Below are positions 48,080-60,738 of a stretch of 64,000 nucleotides of DNA, piece by piece. Positions within the stretch are counted from its first letter, which is position 1, and each line of letters starts with the position of its first letter. The notes under the pieces are model-generated. The model searched no databases and had not been told where the DNA came from. It saw only the letters and a program-made list of their open reading frames with translations. The position numbers and the translations under genes are program-made. The DNA is from Camelus bactrianus (taxonomy: Eukaryota; Chordata; Mammalia; Artiodactyla; Camelidae): positions 35,599,001 to 35,663,000 of the forward strand of contig NC_133539.1 of the NCBI RefSeq assembly GCF_048773025.1. Reading direction: 5' to 3'.

Positions 48080-49675
48080 GTAAGTAAATTGTATATGCAT
48101 TCACCTATCTCTGCCTTATCTCTGCCTTATCTTTAACTATCTACACATATATAAAGATGGAATGAATTGCTGAAAATGATTGATACAACCTCTAATATTG
48201 TGCCAAACAATTAGATAATCAGTTTTAAGAAAACTGAACTTGTTGGTACAGAATAGCAAGAGGAAGACTATAAAATTTAATCTTTATCTTGCAGCATCCA
48301 AATGTTGATGGTTTATATTTTTAAAACAAATTTGTGCAATTTTCTTCAGCCTTTTTATACTGACACGTTTCACATTGGTTAAAACAAAAATTTAAAAATT
48401 CTAAAGTAAGACATAAATTATATTAATATAAGAAATATACTTTTCTTTATATAAAGCAACCTCCATCTATTATAAGATAGAAGACGTCTATCTTTCATAT
48501 AGTATTTTCCACTCAGAAGCTAAGCATGTGCTGTAATGTCAAAGTATTCTCAATCCAGAGAGATCATTACTTATATATCATAACATATATATACATGTGG
48601 ATAGATTTCAGTTGTTTACGTTTAGAAAATTTATATTTTAATAATATCAACAATATTACATTCAAAGAAATTCAAAAGCTTTATGGAATACAAGTCTGTC
48701 AATCATTAGTCATTGCAACGGATTAGAAAAAAAATAGACCCTGTCCTCATGGTGTTTTCAACAGTATATAAATGGGAACTGATAGATAGATCAATGAAAT
48801 ATATGGTATAATTCATAATCCTGGAGGAAAATTCTAGTTTTTCTATGAATTAGAAGTTATATTGTTTACTTTAATATTCACGAGCCAAATAAAAATTTTA
48901 GTAGCAATTATTTTCACAAACATATTTCAAAAACAAGTATTTTGCAAACCAGTAATTAAAAATATTATAATAAATATTCATTTAAAAGTATCATTTGTGT
49001 AGGTATTGCCTAGACATGAAATTTTAATTTTTGTGTATCTATGTATGATGCATGTATCTGTCTATCTATCTTATAAATCATATATTTCTATTTTAATCCA
49101 AGTAGATTGGAAGCTTTTCTAAATCCAGGACTCTTTGTCTCTTGCTGCTTTCAGTTTTATGACATACAATTCAGGGTTGGGTAGAAAAAGAAATATTCAG
49201 TAAATCTTTTTGACTAATTTTAAGCAAATTATTTATTATGATAATTGAATATTTAATGTCTACCTTATTTAAAGGCAATTAATATGTCTGGAAAACAAGA
49301 AGAAAGAATAAATATTCAATTCAAACCAATAAATAAAAGTCTAAAATAGCCACAGGAACCATTTCATTTTGTTATTCTTAACCTTAAAGTTTCTGAGAAG
49401 GAGTTTGTCATCTAAAGACCACAAAATTCTACTTTTGAACCTGAATTCAACAAATATTAGGCTACTTCTTACTACAAACTGTTTGGTAATGCAGCTACTA
49501 GGCTATTCTGTTTTACTCCTGTATCCATTTATTCACACGTCTTGTTAGGCTGGTGTGTTTAGAGCTAGAATGTATATAATCAGTCATGTTATGATTCAGT
49601 ATGTGACATTTTAATCAAGATACGGCTTTAGGAAATAGCAACACATCTTAATTGTACATTTGAAATCCTTCTCAG
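48080..49675 (+). other. EPHA3: EPHA3 intron 12
   Basis: A 1.6-kb phase-0 intron, AT-rich. The 11-bp unit atctctgcctt is repeated in tandem at about 48,108-48,130. A short (TCTA)n run lies near 49.06 kb and a weak L2-like trace near 49.10-49.20 kb. Nothing else was recognised. Confidence 0.85.
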
Positions 49676-49885
49676 AAACACGATGCCCAGTTTACAGTTA
49701 TCCAGCTGGTAGGGATGCTTCGCGGGATAGCATCTGGCATGAAGTACCTCTCAGACATGGGCTATGTTCACCGAGACCTCGCTGCTCGGAACATCTTGAT
49801 CAACAGTAATTTGGTGTGTAAGGTTTCTGATTTTGGACTTTCACGTGTTTTAGAAGATGACCCAGAAGCTGCTTACACAACAAGA
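49676..49885 (+). CDS. EPHA3: EPHA3 exon 13: catalytic loop, DFG and activation loop
   Basis: The 210-nt exon is exactly 70 codons, residues 713-782, phase 0 at both ends. It carries the catalytic loop HRDLAARN (catalytic base D746), the magnesium-binding DFG (D764) and the start of the activation loop with Y779 in EAAYTTR, the main activation-loop autophosphorylation site. HRDLAARN is the tyrosine-kinase form of the motif. All residues needed for catalysis are present. The acceptor is ctcag and the donor gtgagt. Read-through adds about 21 codons before a stop at 49,949-49,951 and would give a kinase truncated after Y779. No residue difference from human was noticed. The next exon, expected to begin GGKIPIRW, was not found in the remaining 14 kb. 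Confidence 0.98.
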
Positions 49886-50249
49886 GTGAGTAACTCATTT
49901 TTTTTCTTTTATCTTTGTATAACATTTTGTATTACGTTGACTAGCAAATGAATAGAAATTATATGCCAAAATTCTTGGTCAATTATATCTTTTCCCAAAT
50001 GAAACTTATCCTTTAAAAGTAAAATATTGTGAAACATTCTGGGGAAATAGTCACTGTTCATAAGGTGAATAATGTTATTAATTCTGAAATTCTATATATT
50101 GGTTTAATGATTCTCCAAAAAAGGCAGCAAGTTTCACACATGTCTGAAGTCTTGGTATTTCTCTACTTACCCATCTTTTTATCATGGTTGAGCCACTGTT
50201 AGGAAGCAGATGGGATAAATTCTCAGTATCCGCATCCAACTAGATATAA

Positions 50250-51580
50250 TTTTAAACCATGTTAAAATTAATATTCACATGAGTAACACATGTTTACATT
50301 ATAAAAATTTTAAAACAAAGCCATAAAAAGGAGAAAAGTCATCCATAATTCTGCCACCCACAGAGAATATTTGTGACTTTGTGAGTCAATTCTTCCAAAC
50401 TTTTTTGGCATCCCTATATACATAGACATATGCATGAGTAAAAAATTAAAATTATTCTTAATACAAATTGGGTACTGTTTCTCTTCTTGGCAATATACCT
50501 CTTGAATATATTTCACTGTCAATAAACAATTTTTGTTTTCACTTTTAGCAATTTGACATATTGTATTTTCTAGTTGTGTCATTTTTTAACCAAACCTTAA
50601 CTAGTGGACAAATTATTATTACATCTAGTCATTCAAGAACTTTTTACAAATTTGTAAATAATACATCTGCATTCATAACTGTTTGAGCCTAATGATTCCC
50701 TGACACACTCCTAAAAGTAGATTTTCTGTGTTAATCTGTGTCTACTTTAAAAGCACATTTCACCATGCTCCTAATAAAACTAGATATTATCATTATTTTT
50801 AGTATTTACTTATTAATTGTGAGGAATTTTATCTAATTATTTTCATTTGCATTCCTTTGATTCAAAATGCATTTGATTATTTCTTCCTATATTTGTTGGC
50901 AAGATTTCTTTTAAATAACATTTCTTTAAAGAAATTTTTTTGCATGGAAGAAAATTTAAGAAATAAAGATATAATAATCATTGCTAATGATACTACTTAA
51001 AGATAACCAATTTTAACATTTAATGTCATCTTTTCATATTTTTCTGTGCATTTTCATATATGTTTCAATTCTGCATATAGTTTTTAAAAAGATCATACTA
51101 TATATACTGATATAGAAAATGATTTTATTTAATAAGTCTAATATTTTCTTTATATATAAATTCAGTACTATTTTGTAATCTGCCCTTTTTAACCTGAAAT
51201 ATAAAATATTGGATTTTCTAAATGGTCAAATATTCTTTTTACAATATTACTAAATAATATATGGTACTCCATTTTATTCATATAATTTATTCAGCAAATA
51301 TACTATTAATTGGGTATAATTTCAATGTTTTGATATTATCAGCAGTACTTTGATGTACATCTTGGAATATTTAGTTCCTGTCTTTGTGTCATTACCACCT
51401 CAGGATAAATTTCTAGAATGAAAATTGGTGAGTCAAAACGTGGACAGATATGTGAAGATTTTGATACATGAGTCGCTTGACAATTTTCCATATAGTTTGT
51501 TACCACTTTTCATTTTTAGTGACAATGTATAAAGGAGGCTGTTCTTCTATACTCTCACCATCCAAGAGACTGGGCAGTTT
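50250..51580 (-). repeat. Two successive old L1M 3' regions
   Basis: Copy one, about 50,250-50,930, has 'catccataattctgccaccc' and 'actcctaaaagtagattttc'. Copy two, about 50,935-51,580, has 'actactt aaagataacc', 'aaaagatcatactatatata' and 'cctcaggataaatttctaga'. Both follow the same old L1 3'-region consensus in the same direction. They are two insertions or one duplicated copy; diverged beyond any coding function. Confidence 0.55.
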
Positions 51581-52599
51581 TTAAAAAAAAATACAGTCAA
51601 CTTCTGCTGTTTTCTTCTTGTTTAATTCTGAAAGTTTATTCCTGATTAAAAAACGAACAAAGAAACAACAAAAAAGTTCTCATTCTTTTCTGAAATGATC
51701 TCAGTAACTCTGTTAACAACTAAAGTTGTCAGTGGCTTCTAAATCACACTGTGTGAAAAATCTCGACCTGCAGACTGAGTTCCATCTGCAGGAAAAGCCA
51801 CAGTGATAGAACCACAGAAAGACAGAAGCACCGTGTCCCTGAGATTTCCCTAGATGTGATGATTTAGGAGTTGGAACTCTCCCAATGACTTGAACCCTTG
51901 TTCGCATTTGCCCTTTTTAGTTATTCTCTGTAGATTACCTTTGTTCATGAATCTATGTATTTTTCAAAACCGTCCTGCATAAAAATATTGCTGTTCTTAA
52001 GAACACAGTTCATTAGATTAAGAACAAGAAAAATGGAAGACAATGTTATGTCTTGCAGCTAGTTGAATTAAATTTAGCACGGTGACTACGCCTACTCAGC
52101 TCTGAAAACTTGATAAAATTGCAAACCATGGGTAAATATCTTGATGGTGCTTTTTATTGCTCCTTCTCTGATCTCCAGGAAAATTAGTCAGCCAACATTC
52201 TGCAGCTAGGCATTATTTTTATGACTAAATTATCATCCCAGGAGACAACATATGCAACATATGATAATATATTTGTTGTTTGGAAGAGAATGTTTTTTAT
52301 TCTACTCACTGCTACTCTGCATTTTAAAGATATTTTTCATAACCTTCTGCTACTATATGAGCTTTTAACATACGCCATGAAAAATATTCTTGCTGGCATT
52401 ATCTCTGTTACAACAATTACCTTATCCAAGAAATATTTCCAGTTCTAATAAAAAGTATTTGGCAAAAAAGCCTTTATTTGAGATACTAAATTTTCCAATA
52501 ATTCATTCACATTCTATTCTCTATTCCATATCCCATTTTAAACTGAGAACATCCTTGTTCTCAATCCTAGCCTTGATTTCTTGTATTGGGGAGAAACAA

Positions 52600-53390
52600 T
52601 TTTTCTCTACCCTTCAAAGTTTCTTTTAGCTGGTCTAATAATCAAATCAACATGAAACAGATTAACAGGAGAAAAACAAATTTAATTTCGTATGGATGGG
52701 AATCTCAGGTACATGAGAGAGTCAAAGACAGAAAAGTAAAATGATGGATAGATGCCATCTTGAGCTAAGGAGTAGGGAAGGGGGCCTGGGGCTTCAAAGG
52801 GGAGGAGGGCAATTCTCATGTTGATAATAAGAGTAGACATGGGGTAATTAGATGTTTGCCCTGCCGTATAGGTGGGCCACTCAGATAAAGTTTATCTCTG
52901 GTAATAATTCCCATTCTAGAAAAGGACCCTTCTCTCCCCTCCACCCCAATTTGAATTCTTCCAGGTAGTTAAGGGAGGGGCAGAAGCTTCTCTTAAACTG
53001 GCAGAGTCTTTGATTGCCTTTGGCTCAAAATAATTCACATGCCCAAGTGGTACATTTTGGGGAGCAGGATACTGAAAGGAACAATTTCTCCTGTAGGAAC
53101 TTGAAAGATTCATTCAAATCTAGATTATCTGCTCTCTGGAGACCATATCAGGTTAACTTTCAGAGCGTCATTTATACTGATTGCTACTTTGTCAGGACAA
53201 AGGGGTCCACAAGATCACTTCTTGAACCTTAGTAGAAGAATGGTGTGGCTATGTCAAAGTTCCTCTTTAGCATTTGTGAAATAAAAGTGCCACAGAATCT
53301 TTGCATTTATGTTTCATTCCCAGAAGATTCTTAAAAACCGCACGAACCTCAATGAGCTCATTCAAGACCAATAAATTGCTGGTTAGAGTT
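52600..53390 (-). mobile_element. Probable endogenous retrovirus LTR fossil
   Basis: On the minus strand the left part reads as a U5-like LTR end ('ctcctgttaatctgtttcat'), typical of old mammalian LTRs. The GC-richer body continues to about 53.4 kb with an order of motifs I recognise as repetitive but cannot name. Old and broken; edges approximate. Some of the right part may belong to a different repeat. Confidence 0.45.
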
Positions 53391-54769
53391 CTTCAGTGTT
53401 CATCCTTGTATTTTCTTGGAACTGCTTGAAATACCCATGGAGGTCCTGGCTTCCTTCTGAGAAGCTGTAATTTGCGTCTGCATTTCTAGAATAATTTAGA
53501 TACCGTTGATTTAATTTCCCATAATAAACCTTGCTTGGTACAATAATTTTATAATTTACCCTAAAATGTAAGGTATGGCCATAAAGTAATAGGTCTGCTA
53601 TTTTGTTTTTTACACAAGCACACTGAAACAATTACATGAGTGTTTTCATACTAGGTTGTCTTTTTGGGAACGTGTACTCACTGCACATTCCTGCAGGAAC
53701 ACTGCACAACTTCAGGAACATTGCTGGTGCACAAAATGTTTTGGGAGCTCTTCTCTTGAAATTATCTCTAAAACTAGATTGTGAATGAAACTACCACATC
53801 ACTCCAAATTGTTTAAGCATATAGTATTATGGGAAGCAGTCTTGACTAAGATAAGTTTATATCTGATCTCAACAAGTTTAAAGTTAATAAATAAGGAAAG
53901 TAGTGTTTTGTTGTAAAGTCTGTGTTTTTTTTCCTAACCAAAACAGCATTTATTCAGCTTAGACATCCACTTTATTTATTTGATTTATCATGCTATGATA
54001 TGGTTATTTCAGAAAAACACATTTATCATTTTAAAACAGCGTGCCAAGGCATTCTTTTTTGGATAAACACATCCTTGTTAATCTGCTTTACTGGTCATAT
54101 TACTTTAATCACACAACACACTTCAGAAGTTAGCATTCAGTGCCTCAGTGCATTAAACCTTTCCGATTGCTCCTCTGAAAGGTGTTGCCTTTAGGTAGAG
54201 GGTAACTTACTAAGGAATCATGAGACACTTGATTCAATGCCCCTGAGTGAATGCAGGGTGTCTGCTGTTTTCATTTTTAAAACATCTCTGCGATCAACAG
54301 CTAAGGTAGAAGAGCGGAATAGAAATTATATCAACTAATTCTATATTTAAAAATTCTTAAACTGGAGGGGACATCTGAGGAGTTGAGAAAATCCTTTGTC
54401 TTAAAACTTATTTAACAATTTATTAGACGTTTTCCCGGGCTGCTTTTGATAGTGTCTAAAGTGTACCACAACTTTTCCTTCCTTGTATCCTCAGAGTATG
54501 CCTGAAAGGAAAGGGTCAGCAGAGAGAGTGATAGACATTTTTTGGGTGTTTTATCTTTTCCACAAGAATATTCGGGAGGAAATCAGACATTTTTTTCTAT
54601 ACACACTTCTAGTTATTTCTCTTGATTTCTCACTACTGAGTTACACAGAAATCCCAGACATTGACACTTTTTATTATATAATATTATTTGCATGCTGTCA
54701 TCTTTATAAAATTTATGACTCATGAAATGTTGAGAGTGATAAAGGTATAAAGTTTTAGTATTATTGTAA

Positions 54770-54845
54770 AAATAGTTCAATCTTGCAGATTCCCTGAAAT
54801 GCTCTTGAGGACACCCAGAAATGCTTGTATGACCCTTTGAGAATC
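54770..54845 (+). repeat. Possible hAT (MER5/MER58-like) fragment
   Basis: 'gaccctttgagaatcactgt' resembles the terminal sequence of hAT-Charlie MITEs. Only one end is visible. Confidence 0.35.
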
Positions 54846-56547
54846 ACTGTTATAGATATTTTATAAGGAAAAAAAAATTAAAAACTAAATAAATATTTGA
54901 GCAGTTATTAAATTATACAAAATATGACATGATATATAATACTATGTGATCTAACATGTTTGAAGAAATGTCCTGAAAGCATACCTGTGGCTTCATACCA
55001 AATCCATGGGTATACAAATCACCTGGAAATCTCCTAGATTTCAAATGAGACGCATGTGATTGGAGCATTTAACTCCGCAAATTAAAAACATCAGGAAATC
55101 TGTGTTGTTGAGAAAAGCAAGCAAAATATGAATCACCTCTTTTTGGTTACCCATAATGTGAATATATTTCAAAGTATAATTATGGCATGTTTTCTATTTT
55201 TTTTTTTTTTTGCACTGAACTACTAATTTGCTTTATTTTATTTGAACAGAAACATAGTATTATTGGTGAGACTGTTTTCCACTGAATAATTTTTCAATCT
55301 TTCTCCTCATGAAATTCCACTTTAGACAAGTTAGCATTTTTAGATGTCCATGCACACATCTGTGCATGTGAACATTCTTATATTCATATGTTGAAATACA
55401 TGGAATCCGAAGCTCCAAGATGACAGTGCTCAATCTGCTGTTTTAAACAGCAGTAAGTTAGAGAATATATAGGCTTTTATCTAATTTACATGCTTTGTCA
55501 TATAAAGTCAATCCAATTCTCAAGTCCCCAGATTCATTGTAGGGGCATAATTACCACATAAACTCATTTGGGAAATTTGTGAAAACCAAATGATATGTTC
55601 TTGGTTATATTCTTCATTACTGGTTTTTTTCTTTTTATTTCTGTCCTAAAGATGCATACTGAATAATTACCAAGTGGATTTTTGTATTGCATGAAAAGGT
55701 TCTGTCTTGTGTCATATTGTTTTATAACCAATTAACACCTACTTAATTTTTAGAAGATAAAACCAAATGAAGTTATCACAGGCATTGTGTGTTAAGTGAT
55801 AGTAAAAAGAATTCTTATTTTACTTAATTTATTTGATTTTTCTTTCTCTATGACTCTGCCAAGTTGATGCCAGAAGTATTCTAGTACGGCTTTGTCTTAT
55901 CACATTTCATTTGCAAGATAAGAAGAAAAGAGTGGCTAGACTAGGAAGTTAAAAGCTAAGCAGTTAAACACTCCAGTTCAGGACAACTCCATTCTAAGAA
56001 CATATAATAATAGAAAGCATGAGCCTTAGTTCTGTAGAATTCCCAAGGACTAAAAATTATGCATACCCAAAACTGGTGTAATATAAAAAGATTAATTAAA
56101 TTATTTTGATGAGTAATATATGCCATATATAATTTACACATGAATAAAAAAATAAGTAAATACCTAATCAGTAGCCTTCATGTAGTAAGTTATTTCAAGC
56201 TTGAACCCAAAATACATAATGTCAACCACGAATTTATTTCCTACTCTCTTAGAATCAGTACCAGTACATCTGTAGCTTCACAAAGTAAAGGTATAGATTC
56301 AAAAATCAGGAAATTCTAGATTTTACAGCCTCAGTTAACGTTGCATCAAAGTTATTGAGAGCTCTTAACTTTCTAGGCACCCATTGTAGAGAGAGAGGTA
56401 GCATAAACATTTTAACATGTGAAAATAATCCATCCACATTTATGTGGAGAAAAATCACAGCTAAAATTTTGGAGTGGAACACAGGAGTGAGGATGTTCCA
56501 TGTAAATCGTTTACACACAATCTCTAGCAGGAACTGTTTTCTCTACG

Positions 56548-56850
56548 ATGTATCCGTAATTCATTCATTTATTCATTCAACAGATATTTGAGTGCCTACA
56601 ATGCTTACAAGACACTGTTCTAAGACCGGAGGATCCAGAGGTGAATAAAACAAACCCCTGACCTCATAAGCTTACATTCTAGTGTGGGGATTCAGATAAT
56701 AAACAAACAGGTAAAGGTGCAGCAAGGCAGAGAAGTAAGATGAGGAATGTGGACGGTGTGAGGGGGCTGCTATTCTAGTTAGAAGGATCAGAGAGTTTCT
56801 CTGATAAAATGATGTGAGAGCAGAGAATTGGTGAGAGTGAAGGAGTAAAT
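56548..56850 (-). repeat. L2-like ancient repeat
   Basis: 'attcatttattcattcaaca', 'acaagacactgttctaagac' and 'ataagcttacattctagtgt' follow a well-known ancient mammalian repeat that begins with an inverted L2-type 3' end. Assignment of the right part is uncertain. Confidence 0.55.
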
Positions 56851-57999
56851 AACATAAAGATTGAGGTTAATAAGCCAGATCCATTTTGCTTTAACTATTT
56901 TCCAATTTAATAAAATAATTTAAATAAATTCTCTAATTCCAACAGGCACTCTTTACAAGGAGACAAATTATGTACTTGGTTTAATGATATAACTCAGACT
57001 AAACACCACGCAAATAGTGACTGGTCCTGTCTATAGTTTTGGTGAGCCCAGGAAGCTTAGTAAAAATCACTTCCTAAAGTTATTTCCAGTTGACTTGTGA
57101 ATATTCCACATTTTCTAATACATGACAACACATTGCCTAAAACTTTTCCTGTGTGCCCTGAAGCCAATGACCAGCCCCAGACTACCTCAGCATGGGGAGG
57201 GATAGCAGCCATGATGTCCTAAGCCAGTCTTACTGCTTGATGCCTGGAATAGCTAATAATTTGAATCATTCCTGTCCTATGACCCTTTTCAACCATAATT
57301 CTATATGTCATGGTTCAAGTCCACTCCCATGATTTTGTACCTTTTATTTTCTAGCCATTGCTCTGAAATTGTTCCAATATTTCAAGCAATTTTTGCTAAA
57401 CATAGACATACAAGGGAACCATTGCCATGCTGTCTGGTCAGAATTGTCTCATCAAATATTTATGAGATTCTCAACCTACCATTTTGTGTTTCCTTATTTT
57501 TCAAATTATCATATTAATAAATCCAAGCTTACTCAATTTACATACTTGTTTTGGTTAATTACTAGGATGAATCTAATATTACTTCTATTTCATTATTTGT
57601 ATTGTAAATATATAGTATTCTTGCTATGTTGAATAGGTCTCTCTGACTTGTTTACTTATCAATATTGCTTTTCTGGAAAATTGTGTTCAGAGTACTAAAA
57701 ATTCAGACTTTGAGATGAATTTCTATAACCTTTTAAAAAATGAAATAGAGATTGAGTATATATAAAATACAGGTTTAAGATTTAAAGCCTCTTTGAACTT
57801 TGAAAGGAACTGCACCCACATTAGGATATATGTTTAGTGTTACCCCTAAATTTTTGCATTGTTTTGGCTGAAGATAGACATTATACATCAGGTGACCTAA
57901 TTTATATTGTGTTACATTAAGTCTGAAAGTAACAGAAGAGTTGTTTATTTGTAGTTCATTTCCTGGATAGCCATAAAGTACCTTAGAAGGCAAGGTGAA

Positions 58000-59540
58000 G
58001 ATTTTCCTATATTTAAGAAACTTTTAAGCATCTCACATACTGTTGAAAAATTTCAAAGGTCCAGATTAATGGCTCTTGCTACCTGAGAGATCATCTGTCT
58101 CTGGTCTTGTGTGTCAGTCAACATCTGCTGGCATAATTCTCTCGATGGCTTTTAGATTTGAACTACGGGGAGTCAGAACAGATGCTTCCCCCGGGAGTGC
58201 TCTTGGATTGCCCTTCACCTTGTCATCTGCTGTTGTCTACAGTGAATGAAGTTCAGTTCCTGACAATAGATAGATCCTAAATCCTTGAGTCAAATGATTT
58301 ATCTCTGTAGTCCCACTTCCAACCTGAGAAGCCAATATTTGCCTCCAGGTTAAACACTCAATTACTCAGGGTTTACTAAGATAAACTCTCCAAAATCCTT
58401 TGTCGCTCTAAGTATGACCTGACAGAGCTCACAGGCAGGCAAATGGGAACTAGGGATCAACAAAGCATTTCCTAAATCAGTAGGGAGAGATTTGTATATG
58501 TAATTAGAGAAAAATTGGGGCAGACATGAGATACTATGCCTCAATGTCCAGAGATTTCAGCAATTACACTCCTTTCCTTTAGGAATCAAGACTTGAAGCC
58601 CCCTAACCCATAGCGAATGAGCTGACTTCATTAAGCACCTGAAAAATTCAGGGCTTCTAGCCAGATGTCTCCTTTAAACTGTCGAAATTCATTAAGCTTA
58701 GAGAACTGAGTTGCAGGATCTTCCAAGAACAGGTTTACTGTGTGATTCCTACTCGAACTGCTGTTTCTGGACAAAGTGAACAGGTTTTGGACTACTTAAA
58801 TCCTGGATTAGAGTTTAACAATTATGTAATGCCTCTGCCCTGAGGATCCCTAGTACCTTTATTTGCACCATTTTATTCACCTTTAACTTTTCTATAAGAA
58901 TTCTTTGGAAGTAAATCCAGACATGACACCCAATAGACATGCAGTTTAGGCCAGAGTTAGGATCATCCTTGAGAGTCCAAAGTAATTAACATTAAAAATG
59001 TCGGCATCCTTGATGTTTATGTAGGTTCAAGATACTGGAAAGTTGAAAACGCTAAGGTTTGTAAGTTAGCACAGCGGTTAGAGATAGATAAAACTTAACA
59101 TAAAGTCAAGTTTTATGTTTCCCATGACCCTCAACTTATGAATGATAAGATATCTGCACGGAGAGGCTAAGAAACTTGGCAAAAATTAAATAGTACCGTC
59201 AAAGCTAAGCCTAGGGACGACAACTCCTAATTCTCACTGAACTTAAGAATCCAGTGGAACAAGAAGTGACCATAAATCCCCCTGCGCCCTCGGTCACTGA
59301 GCTGTGAATAGACAAGGAATCAGCAATGGGGGGATCTGGCTCTGGGTCTGGCATTGCGAATACGGGAAACAAGCATTAACTTCTGATTCTGTTAAGTTTG
59401 GACTGGAGGTACCACTGCAATTGAAGCTTTAGACACAGTCCATATACTGTGGATCTGGGCTCGCTCCAGGCAATTGGAGACTTTTCCCAAATACATAAAT
59501 ATCTGGGGAGCTTACATGTGGATATAGAGACCACCTTAAG
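58000..59540. other. GC-balanced intronic block, not recognised
   Basis: About 1.5 kb with more balanced base composition than the flanking AT-rich intron and no long open frame. Apart from a MIR at 59.13-59.25 kb I cannot assign it to a repeat family or gene. It may be an old LTR or internal repeat region, or unique sequence. Confidence 0.4.
59130..59245 (-). repeat. MIR SINE fragment
   Basis: 'atctgcacggagaggctaag', 'aaacttggcaaaaatt' and 'caaagctaagcctagg' match the reverse-strand MIR core. Confidence 0.55.
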
Positions 59541-60535
59541 TAAATGCTTCATTTTAAGACCTGTTAAAATATTGTAAAAAGCATATCTTCATAAATTATT
59601 TTTGTAGTAACTATTTGTGCTTTATTTTTCTGAATGCCTAGTAGCATTTTACCAATCAAAATTTAAATTGCCAACTGATTTCAAAGTTTTAGCTCACTAA
59701 TAACAGCTGCCTTAGAATAGCTTTACTGTGGCAGGAGGGAAGTAAGCCAAATGATGACACCATTTTGTTCTGCCAAATTGAAATTTTTGGATAGTCCATA
59801 GAAGGGTAAGTTTGGCAGATATTTGAAAAGTATCTAAAATTTTTAAATGCCCCCCCCCCACATTCATAAACTTAAAAAGCAATTTCTGAGTGTGAAAAAG
59901 AAGGAGAAGAGAATATAAGTCAATCAATATGGGCTTAAATTTGTTGGGGTGGGAGGCAGGGAAGAAAGAGGAATATTTGTGGTCCAATCGGAAGCAGAAG
60001 TATGAATAAATTCTGTAGTGCGTTACTTGTGGGAAATTTAATGAGTCAGACTCTTGTATGCTCAGTTTATTTTATTTTGATAGTCTTAGATCTACAGATG
60101 CTCAGCTTGAAGGAGGAGAGCCTTGTTGTGAAGTGTGACTAAATTAAAATTTATGGGCCCCAGCTTCTTCTTCCACCCTTATTTCAGAAGCAAATTGAGC
60201 CCTCAAGGACTCTTATCCAAAGTCTCACGATGCCAAGGAGATTTATGTTTTTGCAGCCATAGATGAATAAAACAAAGAAGTAGAGGGAAAAACCTCAAAG
60301 AGATGCTAGTGTATCTACCAAAATCCAGGTATCAGAAGATGAGCTCTGATGAACTTTTCTAGACTAGAACAGAAATGAAAATATCCATGGGAAATGTGCT
60401 AATGGTTAAACAAACAAACAGATACAAAAAAAGTACTAATTCCCCTTTGTCTACACAAAATCTAGATAATCCAGATAAAGCCTGGATCTCATTTGAATTA
60501 TTTTCCCCTGCTGATCAAGATTTGTCACCAACCAT

Positions 60536-60738
60536 TTAAAGCAATAGTTACCCAGTAGGGGTGATTCTGCTCCCCGGTGGGTATTTGATATTGTCTTGAG
60601 ACATTTTGGCCGTCACAATTGGAAAGGTGCTAATGAGTAGAGACCAGGGATGCTATTAAATTTACTACAATACACAGGATAGCCTCTATGGCAAAGAATT
60701 AATCTGGTCTAAAATGCCTACTGTAGAGAGACCGTGTT
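60536..60738 (+). mobile_element. MER20 (hAT-Charlie) DNA transposon
   Basis: 'cttgagacattttggccgtc', 'agagaccagggatgctatta', 'acacaggatagcctctatgg' and 'taatctggtctaaaatgcct' follow the MER20 consensus nearly end to end. Non-autonomous, about 200 bp. Confidence 0.88.

Noticed and set aside
59060-59085. tRNA-type A box (tagcacagcgg) suggesting a SINE or tRNA
   Set aside because: No B box at the right distance and no tRNA fold.
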